Positions 13,801 through 26,290 of a DNA stretch of 64,000 bases are shown piece after piece (the first letter of the stretch is position 1; each line of letters begins with the position of its first letter). The notes beneath the pieces were generated by a model. The model saw only the letters and a program-made list of their open reading frames with translations, was not told where the DNA came from and did no database searches. Source of the DNA: Sphagnum compactum (Eukaryota; Bryophyta; Sphagnopsida; Sphagnales); the NCBI GenBank assembly GCA_965153455.1, contig OZ234503.1, forward strand, positions 10,173,118-10,237,117, read 5' to 3'. Position numbers and translations under genes: made by a program.

Positions 13801-16800
13801 GTGCATCCTGAGCAGTTTTCAAGATATTCTATTTAATCTATTCTAAAGGGCAAAAGACAAACTACAGTTTACTGGACCGTGCCATGTGGTTTGCATAGAT
13901 TGTCATCACGCCCCTACGATCGATCCCATTGTCCTGCAGGAATTATATAATTTTTGATTGAATTTGAAGGTGTCCGGCAAATCTGGGACTGGGAGACCAG
14001 TCCTAGCTACCGTTTTGTCTTGGATCGTTGGACTATCTGTATTCTCTGAGAAACGAAGATGAGCAAGTGCGAATCACTTGCTCAAAGTGGCTAATCACCG
14101 ACCAGAGACCGTCCTGCTCTGAAGCTCCAAGTGTTGCGAAAAAGAACAAAAAAAGAAAAGCTTAACAATTTCTTACGGAAAAAAGGAGATAGAGTGGATC
14201 TACAGCTAAACAAGGAGCCGTATGGCACGATATAATTTACATGGCACATCAAGACACGGCTGGTGCTGGATCCGCGTTTGCAAGTCCTGCCAATTAGGCG
14301 GAGGCTCACAGCAGGTACGATGAGTAGGACCCATGAGATGAAAGATAAAATGACTAATAGGTGATCAACTAATTTCCTTATTGTCATGACGAAATCAGAA
14401 GGTTGACTTGGAAGGCATGAACTCGTGTGGACTTGAGCCTTGGACGATTGGGGAGGAGGGCTTAAGTAAGAGAGGTAAAGGAGGGACCTACAACGTTGGG
14501 ATGGGTCCCGAAAAGAATATTTCGTCGTCTATGAGCAAGACTTACCACGTAAGCATCAGGTGGGCGACAAGCATCTTTTCCTGGTTCCCTCGTTTGGTAC
14601 CCCAACTTTCCCTTGGTGCTCCTGCATGACTCTATTAGCTATGGCTTCACACAAAGTTCACGTGCATTTCGCGCGGCAGGAACCCAGGTGTACTCCAACC
14701 GATGACCCTATCTTGCCCTGATGCAGGGCGTCGCGTTGTTCATCATCATCCCCAACGATGACGGACCTAAAGTGCGAATAGTTTTAGCTTAGGAACTTAT
14801 TAGTGGGCATTGGCTTAAGATCGAGAGAACGAATTATTGATTACCCAAATAACAATAAACTCTAGAGTCTAAGCCAGTGAACAAATAGAAAGACACAGTG
14901 CAACGGCAGATTCCCATTAAAACCTAAGCACATTGAACTCATTGAATTCTTCTTCTCGCTGAGAAGATTTCATATCTCACAACACGTTGTGCACCAGCCA
15001 GTTTGGTAAGTATTACTGGAATTCGCTGGGCTCACCTCCATAATTTGCTAATCCAACTCCAAATTGTTATGCAAAACCAAGTTGAGGTGATTTGGGATTC
15101 ACAAGACGCTAGCAATAGATCAATTCTGGGCAGTTAGGGACAATTCTCAGATGCAACTTATCTGTGTTTGGAAGGAGGGTTTGTGGACCCATTCAGTTTG
15201 CCAAAAGATATCTAATGAATAAATAAGATCGTTACAAGGTTGAAGTTCAAGTACAGGGTTTTGGAATTAGAGAAAATAGTCTCCAGGCTTGCCTTGGACA
15301 CGACCTACACCTTACTGTTTTCATTTCTGTATACACCTACATTACTCCCAGTTTTGCCGGGGAATCCTGCCCAAGGAGCCTAACGTAGACCTGAAATACA
15401 AACCGATGTTCACTTAGTACACTTCGTGATTGGACCTAGTCTAGAGTAGGTCTCAACCTTGTGGACTCTCTCTTCAGTCCTTAGTGTATGGGATCTTTGT
15501 AACTGAAGCATGTAAGGTTCCGATACTCATCCCAACGATAATCCCTGAGATTATAGGGAATTCAACGGAGTAAAGTCTGGTAAAGAGTCACCTGATGATG
15601 GACACAATTTCGATAAAAGGGAAAGAAGAGATTCAAGTCTGAGGGTGATCCCAACGCATGCACAGCTTCATCTTAATGTTATGAGAGTTCATTTGTTGCT
15701 GACCATAAATGATATTACTGGATGTCCATTGACTGCCTGCAAGGAAACAGCACTGGAACCCATGAAGGACGTGCAGGGTCCTATAAGATGACCAAAGTGA
15801 TGTCCAATCTTTGCCTTCTATTAATCTTATGAGCTTGCAATACTATACATATTAGCCCCACAAATAGGACTCAAAGAACTTTAAGTTGGACACAAAGAAT
15901 TGGAGCATGCTTTCATGAAAGAACCTTATTTGTTAAGCAAAAGAATTGGTACATTCTCACAGAGATAGGAGAAGCAGCCAACCAAGGAGCAAATGGACGA
16001 GAATCTTTGGAGAAAATGGAATGATCAACCTCCTTAGTCTATGAAATCCTTAAGCTTGTCCTTTGGTCCTTAATTTGAAGCAGATCCTCACCTACTGACA
16101 GTAGTACTATGTAGACTTCCGATGGCTGGGACTAATGACTGCAAGACATTGAAACAAAGTTTTCTGATAAGATCACCAGCTGACAGAACACAAGAAATGT
16201 ATCAACACATGCAACAGCTAATAGTTGAGGATTGTAACCGAGTATCCAAAGCTTCACATAAGATGAAACAAATAGTCTCCTAGAGAGGTTTCAACCTATC
16301 CCAATATGGAAGTCATTTGATCCCTGAAAGCAAAATGCTGAACTCTCATCTTCATATGTATAAAAGATCCATTTCAGACCAGTCTTTTTATTTAGGCATT
16401 CACAAACATGACAGTCATACACAAAATTTCTTCTAGAAGCCTAGCTAGGTTACATGCTCAAATCTCTTGCCATCATGAATCATCATGAAAAGGGTTGTCT
16501 TCCATTCACAAGGCACAGGTGAATTGCTGAATATATACTGTTGTGAAGGTTTTTTACAACCTGACTTCAACTAGGTGCCTGCAAACCAGTTTGAATGATC
16601 CCACACGAGGATCAAGATTGAAACCCTCACTGATACATTGATCACATGGGATCTCAAACTAGTTTTCAGAATGAAGATAGTTGGAATGCGTGTAGTTAAG
16701 TTTAAGGATGGTACCTTGAACAAATTCCCAGCTACAACACTGAACTGTTGAAGCTTGAGAACTAGCAACCTTGATGGGCTCAGGTTACACTACTCAAGTT

Positions 16801-17504
16801 GTATAGCGCCAATGGAGGTTACCTGGCTGCACACAGATCACAAGTGTGAACATATATGCCGATAGATCAGTAGCTTGGAATAAATGAAGATTCAATTCTG
16901 CTGTAGTTCATGATGGACAAAGGAGCCCTATAGACAATACTTTCTTATTGCACAAACTTCTAAGGATGAATTCACAGACTAGCTCAAATTGATTTGGTGA
17001 TCTCCAGTATGAAAGCCATTTCATGGAAGATTGATTGATCAAACCACCTAATCCAGATAGTGTCATCTACCAGTATTGCAATGAATGTACCACACTTCTC
17101 CATCTACCACTGAATGCACTCAGGGCCTATCATACAAGGATATACATATAGATACCATGTACATGAGCTTGAACCTCAAGTGAAACCTGTTGACCTCACA
17201 ACTAAGTGACCTGATGCTGTCAGAAGTAAACCTGTGTAGAAAATCCTTACCAATCACCATGCAATATTAAGATTAACGATCATAGGAACCAGCAGTGTAG
17301 CCATCTTACAATCAAGTCCTTTGTTGTCTAGATTATACTGGATAAATCACTTGAGGATTGTTCGAAGTTGTTGACTGTTTGAACCCTCCATTCCAGTGAT
17401 TGGGTTCTAGATCTTTGCCCTATTGATCTATCATAAGAGAAAACGAGCTCATGTTCAACTGAGATTCAAAGAACTTTGTTGCAGCTCATACCTGCCAATA
17501 ATTT
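10841..17504. other. low-copy, CpG-containing intergenic region
   Basis: More balanced base composition with CpG dinucleotides well represented, for example CGTCGTCGATCGATGATCGG near 12155. I examined the longer frames (10985-11320 plus; 14091-14387 minus; 12990-13256 plus) and found no domain, codon pattern or splice context that supports them. The region may hold regulatory DNA or exons of a gene I cannot assemble. Confidence 0.4.
11906..11923. repeat. (TA)n microsatellite
   Basis: Nine TA units in a row within a low-copy stretch. Confidence 0.9.
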
Positions 17505-17515
17505 CATGCTGTAAG

Positions 17516-17638
17516 ACCCAGAGCTGGTGCCATTGAACGTAGTCCTGCAATCCTTTCCCTCCAGGGACAACTGAAATCCTGCAGCCCTGTTCCTGAGCCC
17601 AGCCCAGGAAGGATGGATTCTCCAATTTGGTCAAGAGT
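17516..17638 (-). CDS. candidate internal exon of an unidentified gene
   Basis: On the minus strand a good acceptor (GACTTTCTGAATCTACAG) is followed by about 125 bases without a stop in two frames, then a donor (GGCAG then GTATGAG). The open frame entered after two bases reads HPLLTKLENPSFLGWAQEQG and continues with GGKGLQDYVQWHQL; the second frame ends in TGA before the donor. Base composition is clearly richer in G and C than the flanks. I do not recognise the protein. It may belong with the exon at 18771-18940 on the same strand, but the joining phases do not fit directly (that exon ends on a codon boundary, this one needs one carried base), so another exon would have to lie between. A non-coding spliced RNA is the main alternative. 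Confidence 0.3.
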
Positions 17639-18595
17639 GGGTGCCCTGTAGATTCAGAAAGTCACAGCTACACAAGCAAATGAGAATTAATTTCCTGAGT
17701 GCTCTAGAAACGCCAAGCCAAGGTACTATATTAAATGTAATTCATGAACAACCTCAAAAGCTACTAGTTCAATAGCACCTATCTCCTCACCAGGTTGGAA
17801 TTTTTTTTCCATAACATGCTCTGAAATGAGAAGGCAATGAGAGACTGAAGAAAATATTCTGCTTGCCTTCGGAGAACTCTACAGTATATGATGTTCAATG
17901 TCTGTAAAATTGTTAGATTTGCTGTCAAATTTCAATGCACCACATTAGACAAGCAGCTGTAGCGCACTGGCTGATCAATCTATATGAATAGCACATACCA
18001 TAAATCATCCAGTACTTAATAAGACACAAGATCCAAAAGCACTACATGAGAATACCACATTCTTGATCAGATATCACAATTCTCCACCCTAATTAAGATT
18101 TTGAACCTAAATTACTAGTTATGTACAGCTGTAGAATGTAGTTGCCCAGACAATGAGAAAACAAATATATCAGCACCAGATGTCCTTGAATCATGAAATC
18201 CAAAGTAAAATTTGGATAGTTTGGGGTTCTCCAAATCACAACAGCTTCCAGGAAATAATATCAGCAAAGACTCCATACAGTTTTTGGGATCCATCCTGGT
18301 ATTGGTCAGAAACCATTGTGCAGCACAGCATGTCAGATCTCTAGAGAACATTATATAAAACGAACACACCCGTGGACATGTATCTCAAATACAGGCTGTG
18401 GAATTGTCCTTCAAACTAGGTGGGTGCTCACATGGACTTTTCAATCTTTACTCGCAATACATGAACAAGTTTGTCATCACCAAAACTTGGTACCCTAGCT
18501 CCTAGGAAGTCCACCATCCAATGTTTTACTTTCCGGATCAGAAATCATGAACTGCGAGACCTTTACTGCACTTAAAAAGGCTACCTGAACAACCG
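17639..18595. other. possible intron or intergenic spacer
   Basis: AT-rich relative to the candidate exons on both sides. A minus-strand open stretch at 18115-18369 is 84 codons long but lacks a recognisable motif. Fits an intron if the flanking exons are real. Confidence 0.3.
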
Positions 18596-18615
18596 CTTCT
18601 TCTTCTTCTTCTTCT
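18596..18615. repeat. (CTT)n microsatellite
   Basis: Uninterrupted CTT units; reads as GAA repeats on the minus strand. Confidence 0.9.
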
Positions 18616-18770
18616 ACATGTACACTACCAAAAATTGCTCCAGTGAAGGTGACCTAGAAGGGTTCGCTCTGGGAACTAGATCAAGTCGCGCATCTAAAAC
18701 CTATCCTCTGGACAGCCGACCTTCAACGGAGTCCACTGTCAACACAAATTTTAATGCTCGTTGCAGACTC

Positions 18771-18940
18771 ACCTTATTAAGAATTGAAACTCTGTAGTGC
18801 ACCACTATAACATTTTGATGATCATATTCACCAATCGGCTTTGCAAGGTACAGCTGCACTGGGAGCTGCCTCCAAGAGATCCTCTGATCCACTCCGACAT
18901 CGAGTGTCATGCTGAACGGCTCGAAGTGCTTCAAGTCTTG
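18771..18940 (-). CDS. candidate exon of an unidentified gene downstream of AHL
   Basis: On the minus strand an open frame contains MTLDVGVDQRISWRQLPVQL and then YLAKPIGEYDHQNVIVVHYR, ending LNK exactly at a strong splice donor (AATAAG then GTGAGT). The frame is open back to a TAG near 18975. The exon may begin at ATG 18910-18912 or at a weak acceptor such as CGGTTGCAG. A further acceptor with a pyrimidine tract (TTTCTGTCTCCACAG) sits near 18992, but its exon meets a stop in this frame. Codon composition looks coding and GC-rich. I do not recognise the family. It lies on the AHL strand, about 430 bases past the AHL stop, so it could be a separate downstream gene or part of a spliced AHL 3' region. 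Confidence 0.4.
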
Positions 18941-19369
18941 GGGTGTGGCTCCCTGCAACCGCTGAATCTATTTTCACAATCCATGGATGACGCTGTGGAG
19001 ACAGAAATAGAGAAGGATAGCAGGGAGTGAAAGTCGAAGAAGGAAATTATGGGGAGGGGGATAAGGTTTGAAGACAGTTGGTCACCAAGTAATAAACGAT
19101 AAACATGAAGAATTGATCTACCATTTACATCAACGCTTCCATAAATGTTCTGCAAATTGCACTGATCGCGTTACTGATCCAGATGCATGCGGAAGAACTG
19201 CCACGCCGCACGCGAATCTGCTAACTGACTTGAAGGGGGGATCTCCGACCCCAGTTCATGTCGAGTTCAGCTGATAAGCTGAACAGCTCAATAGAAGGCA
19301 CAACGCCAGGGTAACTGGAAATCCCGCACTAAGGCAGAGCTTAAAACTTGCAGAGATGATTCCTGGCCA

Positions 19370-20197
19370 TTAGTACGGAGGAGGCCGTTGAGTGTGACTA
19401 TGACCACTCCCAGCAGCCCACTGGCTTAGAACGTCTTGCGTCGACATGTGAGGATTGCTGAGGTTGGGGTTCTGAGGCACGATGTTGTAAAGCGATTGTA
19501 AGGCTGCAGGGTAGGAAGGATCAAGCCCCTGCATCGCCCCTGCCGCTGCCGCTGCCGAAGTCGCGGCCATGCCGCTCATGCCTTCTGGCTCATCGTCCAG
19601 CGGAAGACGGTCGTAAGTCGCGCCCTGGAATGAAGCCACGACCACCAGAACCGGGCCTGCTGCCGTAAGAGTGCCAACCACATTGCCCCCTAGCACTTGT
19701 CCAGCTGCTCCCACGAGGGAGACGGTGAATCCTGTGGAGGGCGCGGGAGCCGGCGGGGGTAAGAAGGCGCCTGAGAGTGAGATGATCTCGAACCGGCCAT
19801 GGAACGTGACAGTCGCGCCGGGCGTGGTTGGTTGTCGCAGAGTGACATTGGCAACGGTGCCACTGGCGCTCATCACGCACACACCTCTCTGTCGCCTCCG
19901 AGCGAAAGAGGCCACGCTCTCCCCAACGTCGCAACCTCCAGCCACCTCGAGTACATGCGGCCGCATCGCATTCCCGTTGTCGCGGGTGATGATGATGGGT
20001 GGCTTAGGCTTATTTTTGGAGCCTGGAGGCCTTCCCCTGGGCTTCCGACTGCCCTCGCCAGGATGAGACCCGCTTTCCGGCCCTCCCTTTCCTCTCTTAC
20101 GTGCGCCTCTCCCTCCGCTGCTCCCACTGTGCAGGTCCTCGTCAGAAGTGGCGCCCGCTTGCGAGGCCCGAGCTCCCACTTCTTGCACCCCGGCCAT
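19370..20197 (-). CDS. AHL protein: AT-hook motif nuclear-localized, type I AT-hook plus PPC domain
   Basis: AHL proteins are nuclear plant regulators: the AT-hook grips the minor groove of AT-rich DNA, and the PPC (DUF296) domain mediates assembly of AHLs and partner transcription factors. From the first in-frame ATG (context GTGCATGG) the protein has 275 residues. An acidic, Gly/Ser-rich start and a basic patch (RKRGKGG, 33-39, possible nuclear signal) precede the AT-hook core R54-G55-R56-P57 and its type I extension [10 protein letters not shown]. The PPC domain follows at about 78-195, starting MRPHVLEV and including the conserved hexapeptide as GRFEII (134-139). An Ala run (211-221) and a Gln/Asn/Pro-rich tail end it. 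One exon, as usual for type I (clade A) AHLs. The frame stays open 68 codons upstream, to 20401, but has no ATG there (only TTG), so that part is probably 5' UTR. The exact orthologue cannot be assigned. Confidence 0.93.
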   Translation of the reverse strand: MAGVQEVGARASQAGATSDEDLHSGSSGGRGARKRGKGGPESGSHPGEGSRKPRGRPPGSKNKPKPPIIITRDNGNAMRPHVLEVAGGCDVGESVASFARRRQRGVCVMSASGTVANVTLRQPTTPGATVTFHGRFEIISLSGAFLPPPAPAPSTGFTVSLVGAAGQVLGGNVVGTLTAAGPVLVVVASFQGATYDRLPLDDEPEGMSGMAATSAAAAAGAMQGLDPSYPAALQSLYNIVPQNPNLSNPHMSTQDVLSQWAAGSGHSHTQRPPPY

Positions 20198-20780
20198 GCA
20201 CACATACCCGTTTGTCCTCACCTTGTCTTCTTTTATCAGTGACCCCCCTTTGCTCTGCCTTCCCCTTCCTTTCCCTTCCCTCTCCTTTTCCCTCAGCTGA
20301 ATTCTTAGTCTTTCCGCGGTCTCGTCCCCCGTTGGAGTGAACTGTGCGACGAGAAAGCGAATAAAACCCCCTTCCTCCTTACGTGTGTGGCCCTTGCGCA
20401 AGAAGGCGGCGGTCCAGCCGGAAGGCGTGGTCCGTTGTCTGCGCGCGTGCGTAGTTCGTGCGTGAGAACCCGCCGTCCGGTCGGAGCGCTAGCTGCTTTC
20501 TACTCTACATACACCTAAACACGCCTACTCCACACCCGCAACGCAGCACAAACTCGTGCTGTATTCCACCATGCGAACTCATCATCAATCACGCTGTAAG
20601 TGCGATCTGATTGCACAAGGCACCCGCGACGATGGGATTAGGCGTTAGCACTCAAACTTTTGGAGGTCATGATCTCCGACAGTAGTAGCAGCAGCAGAAC
20701 AGAAGAAGAACATGCTGGAGAATCAACAGCTCATCAGCGAAGACCTCGCGCCAAACAGCCTCATATATATAAGCTATGTC
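20198..20780 (-). promoter_or_regulatory. AHL 5' leader and probable core promoter
   Basis: Upstream of the AHL start the minus strand is purine-rich (GA-rich tracts opposite the CT-rich run at 20228-20300), a common feature of plant 5' leaders. CpG-rich, GC-rich DNA follows to about 20480. A TATA-like TATATATA lies at about 20763-20772 on the minus strand, which would give a leader of about 540 nt. Transcription start is inferred, not seen. Confidence 0.4.
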
Positions 20781-22350
20781 GTGTTCTGCACTTTGCAGGT
20801 GATCGAGGAAGCTTTGAAAAAGACCAGCACGGGAGATTATGACAAAGACATAAGTACCTACTGATGAGCGACCTGGCACACGAAATCACAACAGACTATG
20901 TCGAGAAAAAAAGCTCAGGCCCATAATTCCCCCCCTCTTTAAACCCATCATGCCTGCTACTGCATTCCAGAAGCTGGCTCATCACGTTCCACACGACATA
21001 CTTGGAAGGCCCGAGAAAGAGAGAGAACATGAACACAGTTGTTCAGGCTGATCGACACTGAAACAAACAACAAAAATATATTTTCCAAAGTTTCTCAAAG
21101 TAAGCAAAACTTGAAAAACAACCCAGACAGTAGTAAATTTTCGTTTCTACTAACTACCGTTGTCCTTGTCTCCAGCGGCCGCCCTTTTCAACCCAGCTAG
21201 CTACTGGCACTCTGTTTGCCCACAATTTAGCAACGTTTATCCACCGTGTCAAATACTCCAGCTTTTCTCTAGTCTCCGTTCCTTGGCCTTCTCCGCTCAG
21301 AGAAGAAACACTTTGCCGCAAACGGTCATTCCCACAAGGCTTACAATTATACCCTATAATTTTAATCGCCAGGGTAACTATTCAAAGCTGCCACCCTCTT
21401 CAGATTTACAGCTCGTTTAGAGTCAAGAGCCTGGTCCTGAGTGCAGGTAAAAACTCTTGTCAAACGAGTTGAGATCTCAACAGCCTACAGTCCTGGAGCT
21501 CATGAGGTGACAATTTTTTATATGAAATGCATTTGGATGAGAATCAACAAACCCATTTAACCTACAGCACACTAACTACTACACTAGATTGAACTCACAT
21601 GGACTTTGTTAACATTTCACCCGGCTGAGCTGCAGTAACTAATTACTAAACCCGTCAAATCTGTCCCTACAACAGCTCCAAGTCTAGACTAAGTTACTGC
21701 ACATGGTGATCATAGGCGCGAGCGCTCTTCATTTTACAACTGGTCAACATAAGTTCGCAGATCATGAGACTAGACTTTTACTCGCCGTCTAAGGGTAAAT
21801 CCTCAAGACGTGGTAGTTAGAAAAAATGAAGTGCTCAGAAAGCTGTACCTACCACCTGGTAGTAATCTTATGGAAAAGCAAAGGAATCTTGCAGCACTCC
21901 GAGGGCAGCCTTGGTTTACTAACCCCTTCCTTCCAACAAGAGACCATGGATGAAACTTCATCCTCTCTCTCAAGGATTTCTTTTAATCCTCCGGCTGCTT
22001 TTATTACTCTTGTTACTGTAGTGTCTGAGAACAATCTCAAGCGCTTAAAGAGACCTGGGCTGGATTAAAATAACACGATTTTTACTAAATTTACCCCTCG
22101 GCTTATTAGCACCTGCTACACTGCTGCTGTTACCGCTTGTTACCAAAGGAGCTTAAGATTTGAACTGTGGCTGGAAGATTTTCTACAAAACATCATATTT
22201 CAGTTGACCCGCACTTTCCGCCCGCCCAACCCCAAAGAAAAAAGTGGTGGCGCATACATAACAGAAGGAAGCAGCAGAGGAGTAAACAGACACAAATTAA
22301 GCTAGTAAATGAAATGATCTTAGCAGCTTTTGCAAGACCCCAAACCCCCA
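20781..22350. other. AHL upstream intergenic region
   Basis: Moderate GC, CpG present, no convincing open frame on either strand. Likely to include upstream regulatory DNA of the AHL gene; no specific element can be supported. Confidence 0.35.
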
Positions 22351-22380
22351 CTCCCTCCCTCCCTCTCTCCCTCCCTCCCT
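22351..22380. repeat. (CCCT)n microsatellite
   Basis: Seven CCCT-type units with one CT interruption; a pure pyrimidine tract on the plus strand. Confidence 0.85.
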
Positions 22381-22604
22381 AACCCCAGGGGATGATGTTT
22401 TTCTGAAGACCGGGAAACACGTGCACGGCAATGACCACAACAAATATATCACGAACAATAAAATCACAAAGCTTCAATAACTGAATATGGTAGGTGGTGG
22501 TAGTAGTAGTGATGAGGAGAGTCTTCACGAGCTGGGAGCCTGGATCATCAAACCTGATGAGGCCGAGAGGAGATGATGGGGAGTGCCTGCCTGCCGGCCG
22601 GCGT

Positions 22605-22626
22605 GGCTGGCTGGCTGGCTGGCTGG
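22605..22626. repeat. (GGCT)n microsatellite
   Basis: Five GGCT units directly after a CCGGCCGGC palindrome at about 22594-22602. Confidence 0.85.
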
Positions 22627-23280
22627 TATGACTAGCCTACAAACCAAACTCCAAACGTCCACACACACCACCATCACTGCCTTCAAACAGCAAAAACCAC
22701 TTTCCCCACTTTCCCCGCTCCCATGTCCATCACCCACGGGAGTTCCATGGATGGAGCAACCAACCTAGTGGCGTAATGTCGTCCCACAATACAGTCACGG
22801 AGGGAGTCGTAGTTGTTGGTGTTGTTGTTCGGCTGTTTTTGCTGCCGACCTGAGACTTCTCCAGTAAATGCCCGCGGTTTTACTAACAATGATTACTGCA
22901 CCTGAGTCCCCTCCCTGTAGTTGCAGTAGAAATCCCAGGCAGTGTTTTTTTTTCAATTTATTTATTTTCGCACTGGTGGCGAATTTCTAAATGAAAAACC
23001 ACATTTTAGAGCGTTTTTCTTTTGAGGCGAATTTACGCCACTGTGCAACCAAAAAATCCAGTGCAACTCATACAAAATATTTTTGCTAAAAAAAAGGACC
23101 CAAAGTCTCAGATTTCAAGGAAACAATTTCTGAAGTCGCCATATTTAGACAATAGGTTCTTGCTGGTCGCCAAAATATAGCAGGATTCATAAATTTTTCT
23201 ACGTTCCTCCATGACTTGTTACAGCTATATTGACTAATTTCTCTTGTGAATGTTCGCCAGTATGGCTATATCACAAAATT

Positions 23281-23296
23281 GAGAGAGAGAGAGAGA
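23281..23296. repeat. (GA)n microsatellite
   Basis: Eight GA units. Related CT runs on the plus strand lie at 23461-23478 and 23581-23593. Confidence 0.9.
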
Positions 23297-24059
23297 AATA
23301 CCGCATTTTACACTGCGAAAACACGTTTTCCAAGTTTTTCTCAATTTTTTACTCACTATATTGGCCACAAAATAAATAACTGGCCGGACGTGAACTTGTG
23401 CTTTAGCGCGGGAGCTGCGCTGAGTGGAGCAGCTCACTTTTAACGCGGTTAAGGTACTTTCTCTCTCTGTCTCTCTCCCTAGTTTTAATATTTTTTATTC
23501 CTTAGTTTATCTTTCCAACTTAACTGCTGCTGTTCTTTTGTCTTGTTTCCACCACTCTTGAGTCTTGACCCCTCCAGTTTTCTCTCTCTCTCTACTCTGC
23601 TACGATTTTATAACTTGAAAATAGTATCACATAGGTTCGTTGAAACCAGAAAATATATTTTATTATTTTGTGTTTTGAAAGACTTTAATGGTATTTGCTT
23701 TGAGAGTACGGAGAGGTACATGGGACTCTGTTTTCTTTTTTCCCCGGGATGGGTATATTTTTCCCCCCTTGCCTATGGTCTTAAATTTTCTGTCATTTTT
23801 TTAATTTTCTTAAACACAATTTTAATGTTCTTTGTCCAAGGAAAAATTTGATGGTAATGCCATGATTTCTTCTTCAGTCAAAATACTGTTGATGGGTGGC
23901 TAGAGCTACTTGTTATTAATATTTATTTTTTCTGTTGTTAATGGCCATCGATGTGATATTGAAGAAGGGTGCCTTCAATGCTATTCATTTGATTTTTGTT
24001 GTGGTGTAAACGGAGTAACTTTAGTAACTTCTTAGTTGCTAGAAAGTCAGGGAGAGAAA

Positions 24060-24069
24060 GGGGGGGGGG
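24060..24069. repeat. G10 homopolymer
   Basis: Ten consecutive G. Confidence 0.9.
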
Positions 24070-25984
24070 CAGGTTTTTATTTACTACCTGTGAGTTCTGG
24101 TCCAGCCAGCCCAAGTCAGGTCAGGTGTCAGGTTCACCCTGGGTGAATTTCGTATATTGGAAGTAGAGTAATTTTGGGAGTCACAGAGAATCTTGTTAAC
24201 TCTTTCTATGGTAACTTACTCCAGACTCACTACTCTTGTTTGTTTTCAGAAAAGACTTATAAAAACCCTTTTCCTTATAATTGCAAGAAGGGTGGCGGTT
24301 TTGAATACTTACTGAACTTCATGGTGGAGGTTATGGAGCACATGATGGGCTATTACAGTGGTTTGAGACTATAACCTAATATTATATTTTGTTTGAGTTT
24401 TTTTTTCTTTTGGGGGAGTGCCAAGCCCAATCCACATGCTCCAAGAGTTATCAGCCAGGTACCCGTTGGGGGATGGGTGTAAGTAGCATGAATTATATCA
24501 CTCCTTCACATTATATTTTATATCTTAGGTAAGACCTGCTTCTTGTTGTGTTTTTTTCCTGGGTACAGTACATGCTCATAGACAGAACCAGAGAAGAAAC
24601 TGCTGGTTGGTTATCAGCAATCATGCAGAGAACTACTTGTAGAGGGCCAGGTAGCAACCACCCCACCCAATTTGGGATCAAACCTGAGGTGCTGGACATC
24701 CAGATTTTGGGAATCACTTCTGTAAAGGAACCAAGAATTTTATGGTAAGCTTAAGAAGTGCTCAATTCCCTTTCTATGTTGAACTTCAAATCTCCACAAT
24801 TTTCGAGTCACAAAGTGTTTTTCTTGAAAACAGCATCTACATGTTTGCCCTCCATGTACTGGGTGAAACAAAAGGCTTCTTAAAACATCAATTTAGGAAA
24901 AAAAAAATGGGATTTTTTTGAGTCGTTCCTCCAACATGCTACTTTTTCATTTGATTGTTGCTTCCTTCAAAACAATCAATTTGCTTTCAAAAAAGTAGCT
25001 TCCATTGTTTTGAGGTTTTTGACCTTCCAATTTTTGATATGGTCGACTGTTGTTTTCTGCAAGTTACTCTATGTTGAGATTGGAGTTAGTTGTAGGGCTT
25101 TACTCTCATTCCTCCCTTCACTTTGGCGACAACAGCTATTTTGCTTAATACATCTGCAGTCACTACTCACAATTTTCCCCTGGAAAAGATAAAGAATTTC
25201 TTTTAATCAGTAGATAATTAATAGATGAGAGAAAATTATTGCCAATGACCAATTTGAGTTATTATCATAATAATGATACAAGTTGTAAGAAGTAATATTT
25301 TATAGCTATGAAAATAAATTGTAATTAACATTACAATAATGGTGATTTTAACAATTAACAGTGTAGCAAGTCATTGTGCTAACATGATAGCCACAAGTAC
25401 AGATGTATGCAATTTGTTGTTGCTCTATTGTCAAAGGAGAAAAGTTTGGGATACATGACATGTGGGTGGAGACCATGTGCAAATGGAATTTCAAGGTCCT
25501 ATAATTTGATGCAAGAAGTGCCCATTTGGAAGAAAATATAAGAAAATACCAAGTGAAATTTTAACCCAGTACTGTATTCTAACGATTAAAAACCTATATT
25601 CTAAATTGTAGATATTGCCTAAATGTCATCAGGTTAGCTCTATATGGTGGTGGCAAAAAAAAAATTCCAGTTGGTTTCACATCCAAGGACCCTTCCCCTG
25701 CCTTAAATCTTCATCTCCACGCTAACCCAATGACGAAACCAAAGACGCTGTTATAATTCCTTTCCTGGCTAATGCATATAAGCAGGACTTAGTCACTCTT
25801 CTTGCCAACTCAAGGTAGCCTTTGCATAGATGAACACTATTTGTGACCTGAGCCATCGGCTCAAGTGTGAATAAGTTTTATGTAATTGTTCCAAGTGACC
25901 CTGATGATAGAGCCCAACTGTGAAAAAAATAAATTGTAAATTGTAAATTAATTTCAAATAACCAAAATTACTTAGAACTCAATA

Positions 25985-26290
25985 ATTACCCAATCTTAGG
26001 TCTAAATTTTCTGAAATAGTTTCCAACAAATCCAACTCCTCAAGGGCTTTCCAACAATACCAAAAGCTTGCCCCAATTTCCCTAAGTTTCTTGGTTTTGG
26101 TTACGTTGAATTTTCTTTGACAAAATTTATCAATATTCAATTTAACTCTTGCACCATAGGCCTAAACATTACAAACCAACCTTGGTGCACCTCTACTCGT
26201 CAAAGGCTTTCCAAGAGTACCAAGAGCATAGGGTGCCCCATGGTTTGGGAGCTCTCGATGTGACAAACAAAACAAACAAACAACATTCTT
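25985..26290 (+). repeat. dispersed repeat with CTTTCCAACAATACCAAAAG motifs, copy 1
   Basis: Two motif groups occur here: TTAGGTCTAAA...AAGGGCTTTCCAACAATACC (about 25995-26065), then GGCTTTCCAAGAGTACCAA...GATGTGACAAACAAAAC (about 26200-26275). The same two groups recur at 63605-63940 in swapped order, as if a longer tandem unit were cut at a different point. Confidence 0.6.

Larger units (their letters stand above)
22627..25984. other. intergenic, transition from CpG-containing to CpG-poor DNA
   Basis: Between 22.9 and 23.3 kb variants of GGCGAATTT and TCGCCA recur in both orientations, perhaps an old DNA transposon. From 23.5 kb CpG becomes rare. An open stretch at 24572-24744 (plus) is bounded by splice-like signals, but its product is not recognisable. 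No gene is called. Confidence 0.35.

Noticed and set aside
19590-20340. Several long open frames overlapping AHL in other frames and on the plus strand
   Set aside because: They arise from the GC-rich codon usage of the AHL gene; none has a domain, and the AHL frame has clear AT-hook and PPC motifs.
24572-24744. Plus-strand open stretch between a TTTTTTTCCTGGGTACAG acceptor and a GTAAGC donor
   Set aside because: Splice-like signals are good, but the peptide is not recognisable and no neighbouring exon was found in CpG-poor repeat-like DNA.
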